Below, in pieces: positions 1-11,515 of a DNA stretch of 64,000 nucleotides. How positions within the stretch are numbered: position 1 is the stretch's first letter; each line of letters begins with the position of its first letter. Position numbers and translations under genes: made by a program. Below the pieces are notes generated by a model, which made no database searches, was not told where the DNA came from, and was given only the letters and a program-made list of their open reading frames with translations. The DNA comes from Streptomyces sp. NBC_01445. Its GTDB lineage: Bacteria > Actinomycetota > Actinomycetes > Streptomycetales > Streptomycetaceae. The DNA lies in the NCBI RefSeq assembly GCF_035918235.1, contig NZ_CP109486.1:868001-932000 (forward strand), written 5' to 3'.

Positions 1-483
1 TTGCCCTTCAAGGGCGCTTTTCCCTCGGCCATCACCGCGGGGCCCGACCAGGCGCTGTGGTTCACGCTGAACCGGGCGGACGCCGTGGGGCGCATGGATC
101 TCGGCGGAGAGGTCACGGTCCACCCGCTGCCCACCGAGCACGCGGCACCGGTCGGCATCACCGTCGGCACGGACGGCGCGCTGTGGTTCGTCGAGATCGG
201 CGCCGGTCAGGTCGGACGGGTGGGCACCGACGGCGTAGTCCGGGAGTTCCCTCTCCCGGACCGCGCGTGCCGGCCGCACGCGATCACCGCCGACCCCGCC
301 AGGGGCGTCTGCTGGTTCACCGAGTGGGCCGCCGGCCGCATCGGATCGATCACGCCCGACGGCCACATCGAGGAGTACGAACTCCCGGACCGCGGCGCGG
401 AACCGCACGGCCTCACAGTGGCGCCGGACGGTGCGCTGTACGTCGCACTGGAGACGGGGCGGATACTGCGCATGGAGCTCTAG
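1..483 (+). CDS. vgb: Streptogramin B lyase (Vgb), C-terminal part
   Basis: This is the C-terminal 160 residues of a virginiamycin B lyase; the 5' end lies outside the window. The family linearises streptogramin B by an Mg-dependent elimination at the lactone, without water. It is a seven-bladed beta-propeller of about 290-300 residues. Seen here are propeller repeats of the type ALWFT..VGRM, ALWFVEI..QVGRV and CWFTEW..RIGSI. The motifs RPHAIT, AEPHG and YVALE carry the His and Glu residues of the Vgb active site, so the visible catalytic part looks intact. It converges with the ABC-F gene across a hairpin. At the edge of a streptogramin cluster it is a plausible self-protection or turnover enzyme. 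Vgb-like genes also occur in streptomycetes that make no streptogramin, so that role is inferred. Confidence 0.88.
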   Translation: MPFKGAFPSAITAGPDQALWFTLNRADAVGRMDLGGEVTVHPLPTEHAAPVGITVGTDGALWFVEIGAGQVGRVGTDGVVREFPLPDRACRPHAITADPARGVCWFTEWAAGRIGSITPDGHIEEYELPDRGAEPHGLTVAPDGALYVALETGRILRMEL

Positions 484-535
484 GACCGGCTTGTCCGGCG
501 GGTCGTGCCCACGGCCAGTCCTTCCCGCGAACGCT

Positions 536-567
536 CTTCGCCCCCGGCCGACGGCGCGGGGGCGAAG
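536..567. terminator. Bidirectional hairpin terminator between vgb and the ABC-F gene
   Basis: A perfect 11-bp inverted repeat, CTTCGCCCCCG (536-546) and CGGGGGCGAAG (557-567), is separated by a 10-nt loop. It sits between the stop codons of two convergent genes, so it can end transcription from both sides. No long T-run follows, which is usual for GC-rich actinobacteria. Confidence 0.75.
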
Positions 568-599
568 CTCTGTTCACAGGGTCTTTCCATCAGGGCTCT

Positions 600-2255
600 T
601 CACGGTGTCACCGCTTCACCACGGACCTCCTCCGGTGTGGTGTCGCGCAGTTCACCGTCGAGCAGGACCCAGCGGGTGATCCCGATCGACTCCAGGAACG
701 GCACGTCGTGGCTGGCCACGATCAGGGCTCCCTCGTAGGACGACAGGGCCGAGGTCAGCTGGCGCACGCTCGCCATGTCCAGGTTGTTCGTCGGCTCGTC
801 CAGCATCAGGAGCTGGGGCGCCGGCTCGGCGAGCATCAGCGCGGCCAGGGTCGCGCGGAAGCGTTCGCCGCCGGACAGGGTCGCGGCCTGCTGGTCGGCG
901 CGTGCCCCCTTGAACAGGAAGCGGGCGAGGCGGGACCGGATGCGGTTGTTGGTCGCCTGCGGTGCGAATCGCGCCACGTTCTCGGCGACGCTCAGGGCCT
1001 CGTCGAGTACGTCGAGCCGCTGGGGAAGGAAGCGCAGCGGCACGTGCGCCACGGCCTCCCCCTCCACGGGTTCGAGTTCACCGGTGATGGTGCGCAGGAG
1101 CGTCGTCTTGCCCGCCCCGTTGCGCCCCACGAGCGCGATCCTCTCGGGCCCGCGCAGCTCGAACTCGCCCTGTACCCGGGCGCCATGGGCGAGGTGCAGT
1201 TCGCGCAGGGTCAGTACGGTGCGCCCGGGCGGCACCGCGGTGTACGGGAGGTCGACATGGATCTCGTCGTCGTCGCGTACCGCGTCTACCGCCTCGTCGA
1301 GCCGGTCCTTCGCCTCGGCGAGTTTCTCCTCGTGCATGATGCGGTGCTTGCCGGCGGCGACCTGGGCCTGTCGTTTGCGCTCGCCCATGACGACCTTGGG
1401 CTCGCGCTTGGTGTCCCACATCTTCTGTCCGTAGCGCTTGCGCCGCGCCAACTTGATTTGTGCGTCGGCCAGTTCGCGCTTCTGCTTCTTCAGGTCGGAC
1501 TCGGCGACCCGCACCATCCGCTGTGCCGCCTCCTGTTCGGCGGCCAGGGCCTCCTCGTACGCGGACAGATTGCCTCCGTACCAGGTGACCTCACCGCCTC
1601 GCAGGTCGGCGATCTGGTCGACGCGTTCCAGGAGTTCACGGTCGTGGCTGACCAGGACCATCACACCGGACCACGCCTCGACCGTGGCGTACAGCCGCCG
1701 CCGGGCCCGGAGGTCGAGGTTGTTGGTGGGCTCGTCCAGGAGCAGTACGTCGGGCCTGCTGAGGAGCAGCGCGGCGAGGCGCAGGAGCACCGACTCGCCG
1801 CCGGACACCTCGCCGATGGTGCGGTCCAGGCCGATGTGGCCGAGGCCGAGCCCGGACAGCATGGCGACGGCGCGCTCCTCGACGTCCCAGTCGTCGCCGA
1901 CTGCGGTGAAGTGTTCCTCGCTCGCGTCGCCCGCCTCGATGGCGTGCAGTGCGGCGCGGGCCTCGGCGATGCCGAGGGCCACGTCGACACGCAGGGACGT
2001 GTCGAGCGTGACGTTCTGCGGGAGATAGCCGACCTCTCCGGTCACCCGGACGGTGCCGGAGGCCGGGGTCAGCTCCCCGGCGATCAGCTTCAACAGGGTT
2101 GATTTCCCTGACCCGTTGAGGCCGATGAGCCCGGTGCGGCCGGGCCCGACGGCGACCTGCAGGTCCTCGAAGACGGGCGTGCCGTCCGGCCAGGCGTAGG
2201 TGAGGCCGGCGCAGGTGATGGAGGTGGGGCCGGAGAAGTTCGGGTGGGTGGTCAT
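600..2255 (-). CDS. ABC-F family ATPase, probable ribosome-protection factor
   Basis: The protein is 551 aa with two ATP-binding cassettes in one chain and no membrane segments, the ABC-F layout. The first cassette has Walker A GLNGSGKST, signature VSGGE and Walker B LLLDEPTNNLD. The second has GRNGAGKTT, LSGGE and LMLDEPTNNLD. They are joined by a long charged linker (roughly residues 240-330, rich in KRE and LARRKRYGQK), the region that reaches toward the tRNA and drug site in ribosome-protecting members. Some ABC-F proteins confer resistance to streptogramins, lincosamides or pleuromutilins, while others are housekeeping translation factors; sequence alone does not say which this is. The start chosen is the ATG before TTHPNFSGP; the frame stays open upstream, with only a weak SD before this ATG. 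The promoter region upstream has an operator, which favours an inducible resistance role. Confidence 0.85.
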   Translation of the reverse strand: MTTHPNFSGPTSITCAGLTYAWPDGTPVFEDLQVAVGPGRTGLIGLNGSGKSTLLKLIAGELTPASGTVRVTGEVGYLPQNVTLDTSLRVDVALGIAEARAALHAIEAGDASEEHFTAVGDDWDVEERAVAMLSGLGLGHIGLDRTIGEVSGGESVLLRLAALLLSRPDVLLLDEPTNNLDLRARRRLYATVEAWSGVMVLVSHDRELLERVDQIADLRGGEVTWYGGNLSAYEEALAAEQEAAQRMVRVAESDLKKQKRELADAQIKLARRKRYGQKMWDTKREPKVVMGERKRQAQVAAGKHRIMHEEKLAEAKDRLDEAVDAVRDDDEIHVDLPYTAVPPGRTVLTLRELHLAHGARVQGEFELRGPERIALVGRNGAGKTTLLRTITGELEPVEGEAVAHVPLRFLPQRLDVLDEALSVAENVARFAPQATNNRIRSRLARFLFKGARADQQAATLSGGERFRATLAALMLAEPAPQLLMLDEPTNNLDMASVRQLTSALSSYEGALIVASHDVPFLESIGITRWVLLDGELRDTTPEEVRGEAVTP

Positions 2256-2476
2256 GGGGCCTCGCGGTTGCTCGGTGCGAACGGTGGTGGGGGTGCAACG
2301 CGTTCGAGACACCGTGGGCGCGGCGACGACGGGAGGAGATGCCGGATTCCGGACCGCGGCCTGATGGGCGGCGGCGCGGGGAGGGGACGGCTCGTGACGT
2401 CGAGGTCGCACACAGGAGCGTCCGCAGTGCCGGGATGTACGGCGTGAGCTGCGTGACGCGACGGTGACTCGGGACC

Positions 2477-2488
2477 TCAGACGAGCAA
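2477..2488 (-). promoter_or_regulatory. Possible leader peptide (Met-Leu-Val) in the ABC-F mRNA leader
   Basis: A good Shine-Dalgarno sequence (AGGAGAAGG on the minus strand, 2492-2500) stands at proper spacing before TTG CTC GTC TGA. This would encode a three-residue peptide about 30 nt after the predicted transcription start. Leader peptides on which drug-bound ribosomes stall are known for several ABC-F and erm genes. I see no clear alternative hairpin pair between here and the ABC-F start, so attenuation is only a suggestion. Confidence 0.25.
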
Positions 2489-2515
2489 CGTCCTTCTCCT
2501 ATCGACGGCAGCAGA

Positions 2516-2554
2516 ATCGCTATACAGCGTATAGCGATGGGTGGGGGATGTCAA
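2516..2554 (-). promoter_or_regulatory. Promoter with inverted-repeat operator for the ABC-F gene
   Basis: On the minus strand a perfect -35 box TTGACA (2549-2554) is followed after 17 nt by TACGCT (2526-2531). The -10 box lies in the middle of a perfect inverted repeat: ATCGCTATAC (2516-2525), spacer of 3, GTATAGCGAT (2529-2538). A dimeric repressor of TetR or GntR type bound here would cover the -10 box. The rest of the 345-bp gap between ahcY and the ABC-F gene (2256-2600) holds the mRNA leader of roughly 260 nt and no other gene that I can support. Confidence 0.7.
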
Positions 2555-2600
2555 CGACTCGCTCTCGACGATGCACTCCATGGCTCTGCGCTCCATGCGC

Positions 2601-4895
<2,295 letters not shown>

Positions 4896-4899
<4 letters not shown>

Positions 4900-7800
4900 T
4901 TGCGGCCTCCGGCGTTGAAGTAGCTCGCTTCGGGGTGGTGCAGGACGATCGCGTCGGTGGACTGCTCGGGGTGCAGCTGGAACTCCTCGGACAGGACGAC
5001 GCCGATGCGTTCCGGTGCGAGAAGCGTGGCGATCTTGGCCCGGTCGGCGAGGTCGGGACAGGCCGGATAGCCGAGCGAGTAGCGGCAGCCCTGGTACTCG
5101 GTTCGGAACATGCCGTCGAGCAGGTCGGGGTCACCGCCGCCGATACCCAGCTCGGAGCGGACGCGTGCGTGCCAGTACTCGGCGAGCGCCTCGGCCAACT
5201 GGACCGACAGGCCGTGCAGTTCCAGGTAGTCGCGGTACGAGTTCGACTCGAAGAGCTTGGCCGTCTCCTCGCCGATCCGGGAGCCGACGGTGACGACCTG
5301 GAGGCCGACGACATCGGTCTCGCCCGACTCCTCCGGGCGGAAGAAGTCGGCAAGACACAGGTGCCGGCCGCGGCCCTGGCGGGGGAAGGAGAACCGGGAC
5401 AGCTCCGAGCCCGCCTCGTCGAGGAGGATGAGGTCGTCGCCCTTGGACACGCACCGGAAGTAGCCGTGGACCACGGCCGCTTCCAGCAGGTTGTCCGTCT
5501 GCAGCCGGTCGAGCCAGCCGCGCAGGCGGGGACGGCCTTCCGTCTCGACGAGTTCCTCGTAGGTGGGCCCGTCGCCGGTGCGTGCCTGCTTGAGGCCCCA
5601 CTGGCCCTTGAACAGCGCGTCCTCGTCGAGCCAGGAGGCGTACTCCTTGAGCTGGATGCCCTTGATGACGCGGGTGCCCCAGAAGGGCGGCTCGGGGACC
5701 GGGTTGTCGGTGGACGTGTCGGAGCGTGCGGGCCCCTCTTCGGGCCGCTCCTCGATCTGTACGTTGCCCGCCTTCACCCGGCGCTGCTTGAGCTCCGGCA
5801 GTGTCGCACCCGGCACGCCCCGCTTGACGGCGATCAGGGCATCCATCAGACGCAGGCCCTCGAACGCGTCGCGCGCGTAACGGACTTCGCCCTCATAGAT
5901 CTCGTGGAGGTCCTGCTCGACATACGCCCTCGTCAGCGCCGCGCCACCCAGAATGACGGGGAAGTCGGCGGCCATCTTGCGCTGGTTGAGCTCCTCCAGG
6001 TTCTCCTTCATGATCACCGTCGACTTGACGAGGAGTCCGGACATACCGATGACGTCGGCCCGGTGCTCCTCGGCGGCCTCCAGGATCGCGGAGACGGGCT
6101 GCTTGATGCCCAGATTCACCACGTTGTAGCCGTTGTTCGACAGGATGATGTCGACGAGGTTCTTGCCGATGTCGTGAACGTCGCCACGCACGGTGGCCAG
6201 GACGATGGTCCCCTTGCCCTCGGCATCGGACTTCTCCATGTGCGGCTCCAGATACGCCACCGCGTTCTTCATGACCTCGGCGGACTGGAGAACGAACGGC
6301 AACTGCATCTGGCCCGACCCGAAGAGCTCGCCGACAACCTTCATACCGTCCAGAAGCGTCTCGTTGACGATTTCCAACGCCGGGCGGGACTGCAAGGCCT
6401 CGTCGAGATCGGCCTCCAGGCCGTTCTTCTCACCGTCGATGATGCGGCGCTTGAGGCGCTCGTCCAGCGGCAGCGCGGCCAGCTCCTCCGCCTTGCCGGC
6501 CTTGAGAGACTTCGCGGTGGCGCCCTCGAACAGCGCCATCAACTTCTGCAGCGGGTCGTAACCCTCGGCACGACGGTCATGGATCAGGTCGAGCGCCGTC
6601 TGCACCTCCTCCTCGCTGAACCGCGCGATCGGCAAGATCTTCGACGCGTGCACGATCGCCGAGTCCAGGCCCGCCTTCACACACTCGTCCAGGAACACCG
6701 AGTTGAGGAGGATACGGGCGGCCGGATTGAGACCGAAGGAGATGTTCGACAGACCGAGCGTCGTCTGCACGTCCGGATGGCGCTTCTTCAGCTCACGGAT
6801 CGCGCCAATGGTCGCGATACCGTCCTTGCGGGACTCCTCCTGACCCGTACAGATCGTGAAGGTCAGGCAGTCGATGAGGATGTCCGACTCATGGATGCCC
6901 CAATTGCCGGTCAGGTCGTCGATCAGACGCTCGGCGATGGCGACCTTGTGCTCGACGGTGCGAGCCTGACCCTCCTCGTCGATCGTCAGCGCGATCAGCG
7001 CCGCGCCGTGCTCCTGCGCGAGCCGGGTGACCTTCGCGAAACGGGACTCGGGACCGTCACCGTCCTCGTAGTTCACCGAGTTGATGACCGCGCGACCACC
7101 GAGCTTCTCCAACCCGGCCCGCAGGACCTCGACCTCCGTGGAGTCCAGGACGATCGGCAGCGTCGACGCCGTCGCGAAGCGGCCGGCCAACTCCTCCATG
7201 TCGGCGACGCCGTCACGGCCCACATAGTCCACGCACAGATCCAGCATGTGCGCGCCCTCGCGGATCTGGTCGCGAGCCATCTCCACGCAGTCGTCCCAAC
7301 GGGCCTCCAGCATCGCCTCGCGGAACTTCTTCGAGCCGTTCGCGTTCGTCCGCTCCCCGATCGCCATGTACGCGGTGTCCTGACGGAACGGGACCGTCTG
7401 GTACAGCGAGGCGGCACCCGGCTCGGGACGCGGCTCGCGAACGGCGGGCTGTACGCCCCGCATCCGCTCGACGAGCCGGCGCAGGTGCTCCGGGGTGGTG
7501 CCGCAGCAGCCGCCCACCAGGGACAAGCCGTAGCTGTTGACGAAGTTCTCCTGCGCGTCCGCCAGTTCGGGCGCGGTCAGCGGGAAGTAGGCGCCGTCCT
7601 TGGTCAGCACCGGCAGTCCCGCATTCGGCATACACATCAACGGCGTCGTCGAGTGCTGCGCGAGATGGCGCAGGTGCTCGCTCATCTCGGCGGGGCCGGT
7701 CGAACAGTTGAGGCCGATCAGGTCGATGCCCAGCGGCTCCAGGGCCGTCAGGGCCGCCCCGATCTCCGAGCCGAGCAGCATCGTGCCGGTCGTCTCGAAG

Positions 7801-8411
7801 GCCAGGGAGCAGATCAGGGGCAGTCCGACGCCCAGTGCCTCCATGGCCCGGCGGGCGCCGAGCAGACCGGCCTTGGTCTGCAGCAGATCCTGTGTCGTCT
7901 CGACGATCAGTGCGTCGGCGCCGCCCGCGATCAGGCCCTCGGCGTTCTGCTGGAAGCCGTCGCGCAGGATGTCGTAGGTGATGTGCCCGAGCGTGGGCAG
8001 CTTGGTGCCGGGGCCCATCGAGCCGAGGACCCAGCGCTGCTGCCCGGTCTTCGCGGCGAACTCGTCGGCGACCTCGCGCGCCACCCGGGCGCCGGCCTCG
8101 GAGAGCTCGACGATGCGGTCGGCGATCTCGTACTCGCCGAGGGCCGAGGAATTCGCGCCGAACGTGTTGGTCTCGACGCAGTCCACGCCCACCGAGAAGT
8201 ACGCCTCGTGGACGGAGCGCACGATGTCGGGGCGAGTGACGTTCAGGACCTCGTTGCAGCCTTCGAGGTCCTGGAAATCCTCCAGGGTGGGGTCCTGCTC
8301 CTGCAGCATGGTGCCCATCGCGCCGTCGGCCACGACCACACGGGTGGCCAGGGCCTCGCGGAGGGCGGCCACGCGGGCGCGGTCGGACAGGGGCGGGAAT
8401 GTGTCGGTCAT
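4896..8411 (-). CDS. metH: Cobalamin-dependent methionine synthase
   Basis: MetH (1171 aa) transfers the methyl group of 5-methyl-THF to homocysteine through cobalamin. All four modules are visible: the homocysteine domain with zinc cysteines in GLNCSTG and GGCCGTT (about 1-330), the pterin domain (about 350-620), the cap and B12 domain with the cobalamin motif DVHDIGKN (about 650-890), and a C-terminal reactivation domain containing [11 protein letters not shown] and ending near LHHPEASYF. The length is slightly below the E. coli enzyme. It begins with ATG, overlapping the stop of the kinase gene by 4 bp. No B12 riboswitch is visible just upstream, as expected inside an operon. In this context it closes the methyl cycle together with metF, ahcY and metK. 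Confidence 0.97.
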
Positions 8412-9391
8412 GCCGTGTCCCCGAGGCAGCCCGCGAGCGGCTGTGCCGCTTCGGTTCCGTACGCCTGCGCCACCGTGTCGAACAGAGCGGCCTTGTCCAC
8501 GCGGTAGGTCTGCGAGCCGACCGTGGCCAGCGCCCGCGCGGCCAGGGCGCAGCCGAGCCGGGCCGCCGTCACCAGGGACAGGTCCCGGGCCACGGCGCCG
8601 AGGAAGCCGGCCCGGAAGGCGTCACCCACGCCCGTCGGGTCGGCCACCGGCACCCCGGCGACGGCGGGCACGGTCAGCGGGGGCCGTCCCTCGCTCTCGA
8701 CGAGGGCGCCGCGGTCGCCGAGCGTGGTGATCCAGGTGCCCACCCGGGACAGGACCTCCTCACGCGACCACCCCGTGCGCTCAAGGAGCAGCGCGGCCTC
8801 GTACTCGTTGGTGAAGAGCCAACGGGCGCCGGACACCAGCTCCCTGACCTGCGGGCCGTCCAGACGGGCGAGCTGCTGGGACGGGTCGGCCGCGAAGGCG
8901 ACCCCGAGTTCGCGGCACTGCCGGGTGTGGCGCAACATCGCCTCCGGGTCGTTGGGGGCGACCACGACCAGGTCGAGTCCGGCGACCGGTACGGGCAGCC
9001 GGGTGAGGTCGATCTCGCGGGCCTCCGCCATCGCGCCGGTGTAGAAGGACGCGATCTGGTTGGAGTCGCGGTCGGTGGTGCACATGAAGCGGGCGGTCTG
9101 CCGCTCGTCGGACACGTGGACTCCACCGGTGTCGACGCCGTTCTCCTTGAGCCACACCTCGTACTCGGCGAAGTCGGCGCCGACGGCACCGACCAGCAGG
9201 GGTGCGAGGCCGAGGCCGCCGAGGCCGAAGGCGATGTTGGCGGCGACCCCGCCGCGCCGTACGTCGAGGCTGTCGACGAGGAACGACAGTGAGACATGGT
9301 CCAGTTGATCGGGGATCAGCTGGTCCGCGAACCGGCCGGGGAAGACGGTCAGATGGTCGGTGGCGATCGAGCCTGTCACCGCTGTACGCAC
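8408..9391 (-). CDS. PfkB-family kinase, probable adenosine kinase
   Basis: This 327-aa sugar kinase of the PfkB/ribokinase family most likely phosphorylates adenosine to AMP. That would pull the reversible AhcY reaction forward by removing adenosine. Seen are the N-terminal GSIATDHLTVFPG, the glycine motif RRGGVAANIAFGLGGLG, and the C-terminal PfkB signature VADPTGVGDAFRAGFL, whose DPTGVGDA segment holds the catalytic Asp and anion hole. The start is GTG at 9389-9391. The adenosine assignment rests on the operon partners (metK, metH, metF, ahcY) and general resemblance to actinobacterial adenosine kinases; another nucleoside or sugar is possible. Confidence 0.8.
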   Translation of the reverse strand: MRTAVTGSIATDHLTVFPGRFADQLIPDQLDHVSLSFLVDSLDVRRGGVAANIAFGLGGLGLAPLLVGAVGADFAEYEVWLKENGVDTGGVHVSDERQTARFMCTTDRDSNQIASFYTGAMAEAREIDLTRLPVPVAGLDLVVVAPNDPEAMLRHTRQCRELGVAFAADPSQQLARLDGPQVRELVSGARWLFTNEYEAALLLERTGWSREEVLSRVGTWITTLGDRGALVESEGRPPLTVPAVAGVPVADPTGVGDAFRAGFLGAVARDLSLVTAARLGCALAARALATVGSQTYRVDKAALFDTVAQAYGTEAAQPLAGCLGDTA

Positions 9392-9422
9392 GTTGGCACT
9401 CCCGTCGGGGCGACGTGACCGG

Positions 9423-10637
9423 TCAGATACCGGCCGCGGCCCTGAGTTGGGGGGCGCGGTCGGTCCGCTCCCAGGTGAAGTCGGACAGTTCGCGGCCGAA
9501 GTGGCCGTACGCGGCGGTCTGCGCGTAGATCGGGCGCAGCAGGTCGAGGTCGCGGATGATCGCGGCGGGGCGCAGGTCGAAGACCTCCCTGACGGCCTGC
9601 TCGATGCGCGTCTGGGCCACCCTGCCGGTGCCGAAGGTCTCGATGAACAGGCCGACGGGCTCGGCCTTGCCGATCGCGTACGCGACCTGGACCTCGCACC
9701 GGTCGGCGAGTCCGGCCGCGACGACGTTCTTGGCGACCCAGCGCATCGCGTACGCGGCGGAGCGGTCGACCTTGGACGGGTCCTTGCCGGAGAAGGCGCC
9801 GCCGCCGTGGCGGGCCATTCCGCCGTACGTGTCGATGATGATCTTGCGGCCGGTGAGGCCGGCGTCGCCCATCGGGCCGCCGATCTCGAAGCGGCCGGTC
9901 GGGTTGACCAGCAGACGGTACTCGTCCGTCTCCAGCTTGATCCCGTCCTCCGCGAGCCGGGCGAGAACGTGCTCGACCACGTGCTCCTTGATGTCGGGGG
10001 CGAGCAGGGTGTCGAGGTCGATGTCGGGCGCGTGCTGCGAGGAGACGACGACCGTGTCGAGGCGCACCGGCCGGCTGCCCCGGTACTCGATGGTGACCTG
10101 GGTCTTGCCGTCGGGGCGCAGGTACGGGAGCGTGCCGTTCTTGCGGACCTCGGTGAGGCGGCGCGACAGGCGGTGGGCCAGTTCGATGGGCAGCGGCATC
10201 AGCGTCGGCGTCTCGTTGGTCGCGTAGCCGAACATCAGCCCCTGGTCGCCCGCGCCCTGCCGGTCGAGCTCGTCGCCGTCGGCGGCGCCCTCGGCGCGGG
10301 CCTCGTAGGCGACGTCGACGCCCTGTGCGATGTCCGGCGACTGGGCGCCGATCGACACGGAGACGCCGCAGGACTCGCCGTCGAATCCCTTGGCCGAGGA
10401 GTCGTACCCGATGCCGAGGATGGTGTCGCGCACCAGCTGGGCGATCGGCGCGTACGCCTTGGTGGTGACCTCGCCCGCGATGTGCACCTGGCCGGTCGTG
10501 ATCAGGGTCTCGACGGCGACGCGTGAGGTCGGGTCCTCGCGCAGCAGGGCGTCCAGAATCGTGTCGCTGATCTGGTCGGCGATCTTGTCGGGGTGGCCCT
10601 CGGTGACGGACTCCGAGGTGAACAGATAGGAGGACAT
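9423..10637 (-). CDS. metK: S-adenosylmethionine synthetase
   Basis: MetK (404 aa) makes SAM from methionine and ATP. Clear motifs are [31 protein letters not shown], the signature [12 protein letters not shown], and the P-loop-like [19 protein letters not shown]; the C-terminus ends in the usual family pattern. The ATG start has a GGAG at correct spacing. In S. pristinaespiralis a samS gene lies beside snaA and snaB, and the same arrangement is seen here: snaB ends 32 bp upstream. The enzyme supplies methyl groups for the N-methyltransferase in the streptogramin B synthetase and, by inference, for dimethylation of the aminophenylalanine residue by enzymes outside the window. Confidence 0.97.
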   Translation of the reverse strand: MSSYLFTSESVTEGHPDKIADQISDTILDALLREDPTSRVAVETLITTGQVHIAGEVTTKAYAPIAQLVRDTILGIGYDSSAKGFDGESCGVSVSIGAQSPDIAQGVDVAYEARAEGAADGDELDRQGAGDQGLMFGYATNETPTLMPLPIELAHRLSRRLTEVRKNGTLPYLRPDGKTQVTIEYRGSRPVRLDTVVVSSQHAPDIDLDTLLAPDIKEHVVEHVLARLAEDGIKLETDEYRLLVNPTGRFEIGGPMGDAGLTGRKIIIDTYGGMARHGGGAFSGKDPSKVDRSAAYAMRWVAKNVVAAGLADRCEVQVAYAIGKAEPVGLFIETFGTGRVAQTRIEQAVREVFDLRPAAIIRDLDLLRPIYAQTAAYGHFGRELSDFTWERTDRAPQLRAAAGI

Positions 10638-10669
10638 GTTTCTCCAAAGAGTCTCGGGCGGACGGTGCG

Positions 10670-11515
10670 TCAGACCGTGCCGGTGGCGTACCGGCTCGCG
10701 GGGCGGCTCAGTCCGAGCCGGGCCCGCAGGGTGGTGTCCGCCGGCTGCGGCGCGCCGGAGCGGCGCAGCGTGGGGGCGGTCGTGGTGAGGAACGGGTCGT
10801 GCGCGCCGCTCAGCGCGACGGTGAGACCGTCGGCGCCCGAGGCGGCCAGCAGGCCCTCAGCGTCGGCGTGGTCGAGCAGGGGGACGAGGACCTTGGCCCC
10901 GGGCGCCGACGACCGTACGGCGGGAACGTCCGCGGGGTCGTCGAGCAGTACGAGGTCGGCGTCCGCGGCGAGGGCGGGGCCCCGCACGGCGACGACGGGG
11001 TGCCCCTGGGGCGGGCGGGCGACGTTGAGCGGGCCGGCCACGTCGAAGTGGCGTCCGCGGTGGTCGAGTCGGTGGATCGTGTCGAGGCGCCAGTACTGGC
11101 CGTCGGCGCGGTCGTGGACGTACGCGTCGTCGTCGAAGCTGTCCCACAGCCCGCGGGCGACCTCGATCAGTTCGGCCGTACGGCCCTCGGCATCGGCGGC
11201 GCCCGCCAGCCAGCCGGTGCGGCCCCGGCCCAGGTGGTCGAGCGAGGCGACGATCCGGGCCACGTGGTAGGGCGCCTGGTCGTCGGGGAGCGGGGAGACG
11301 ATCAGGCCGATGCGGTCGGTGCGCGCGGCGAGGGCCGCGGCCAGCGTGGTCGTCTCGAACGGGGCCTGGCGGCCGGGCGACCCGGCCGCGTCGTCGAGGA
11401 TCAGCGCGTCGAGACCGGCGGCCTCCGCGGCGCGTGCCACGGCGGTGAGCCCGTCGAGTGTCGGTGCGTCCGTGCCGTGCGTGGCGATCCGGCCGACCAG
11501 AAGAGGGGTGGTCAT
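10670..11515 (-). CDS. snaB: Streptogramin A (PIIA) synthase subunit B, luciferase-like
   Basis: A 281-aa member of the luciferase-like flavin monooxygenase fold, with an N-terminal barrel motif [15 protein letters not shown] and the family block [21 protein letters not shown]. In S. pristinaespiralis, SnaA and SnaB form a heterodimer that uses FMNH2 supplied by SnaC to convert pristinamycin IIB (proline) to IIA (dehydroproline). Size and order fit that pair: the ATG overlaps the snaA stop by 4 bp and metK follows. The protein is shorter and less conserved than SnaA, as expected for the non-catalytic-like partner. The reductase gene snaC is not in the window. Confidence 0.85.
   Translation of the reverse strand: MTTPLLVGRIATHGTDAPTLDGLTAVARAAEAAGLDALILDDAAGSPGRQAPFETTTLAAALAARTDRIGLIVSPLPDDQAPYHVARIVASLDHLGRGRTGWLAGAADAEGRTAELIEVARGLWDSFDDDAYVHDRADGQYWRLDTIHRLDHRGRHFDVAGPLNVARPPQGHPVVAVRGPALAADADLVLLDDPADVPAVRSSAPGAKVLVPLLDHADAEGLLAASGADGLTVALSGAHDPFLTTTAPTLRRSGAPQPADTTLRARLGLSRPASRYATGTV

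Noticed and set aside
2256..2411. N-terminal extension of the ABC-F protein up to 2411
   Set aside because: The extra 52 residues are Arg/Pro/Thr-rich and unlike ABC-F N-termini; the family normally begins close to the first cassette, as with the ATG at 2253-2255.
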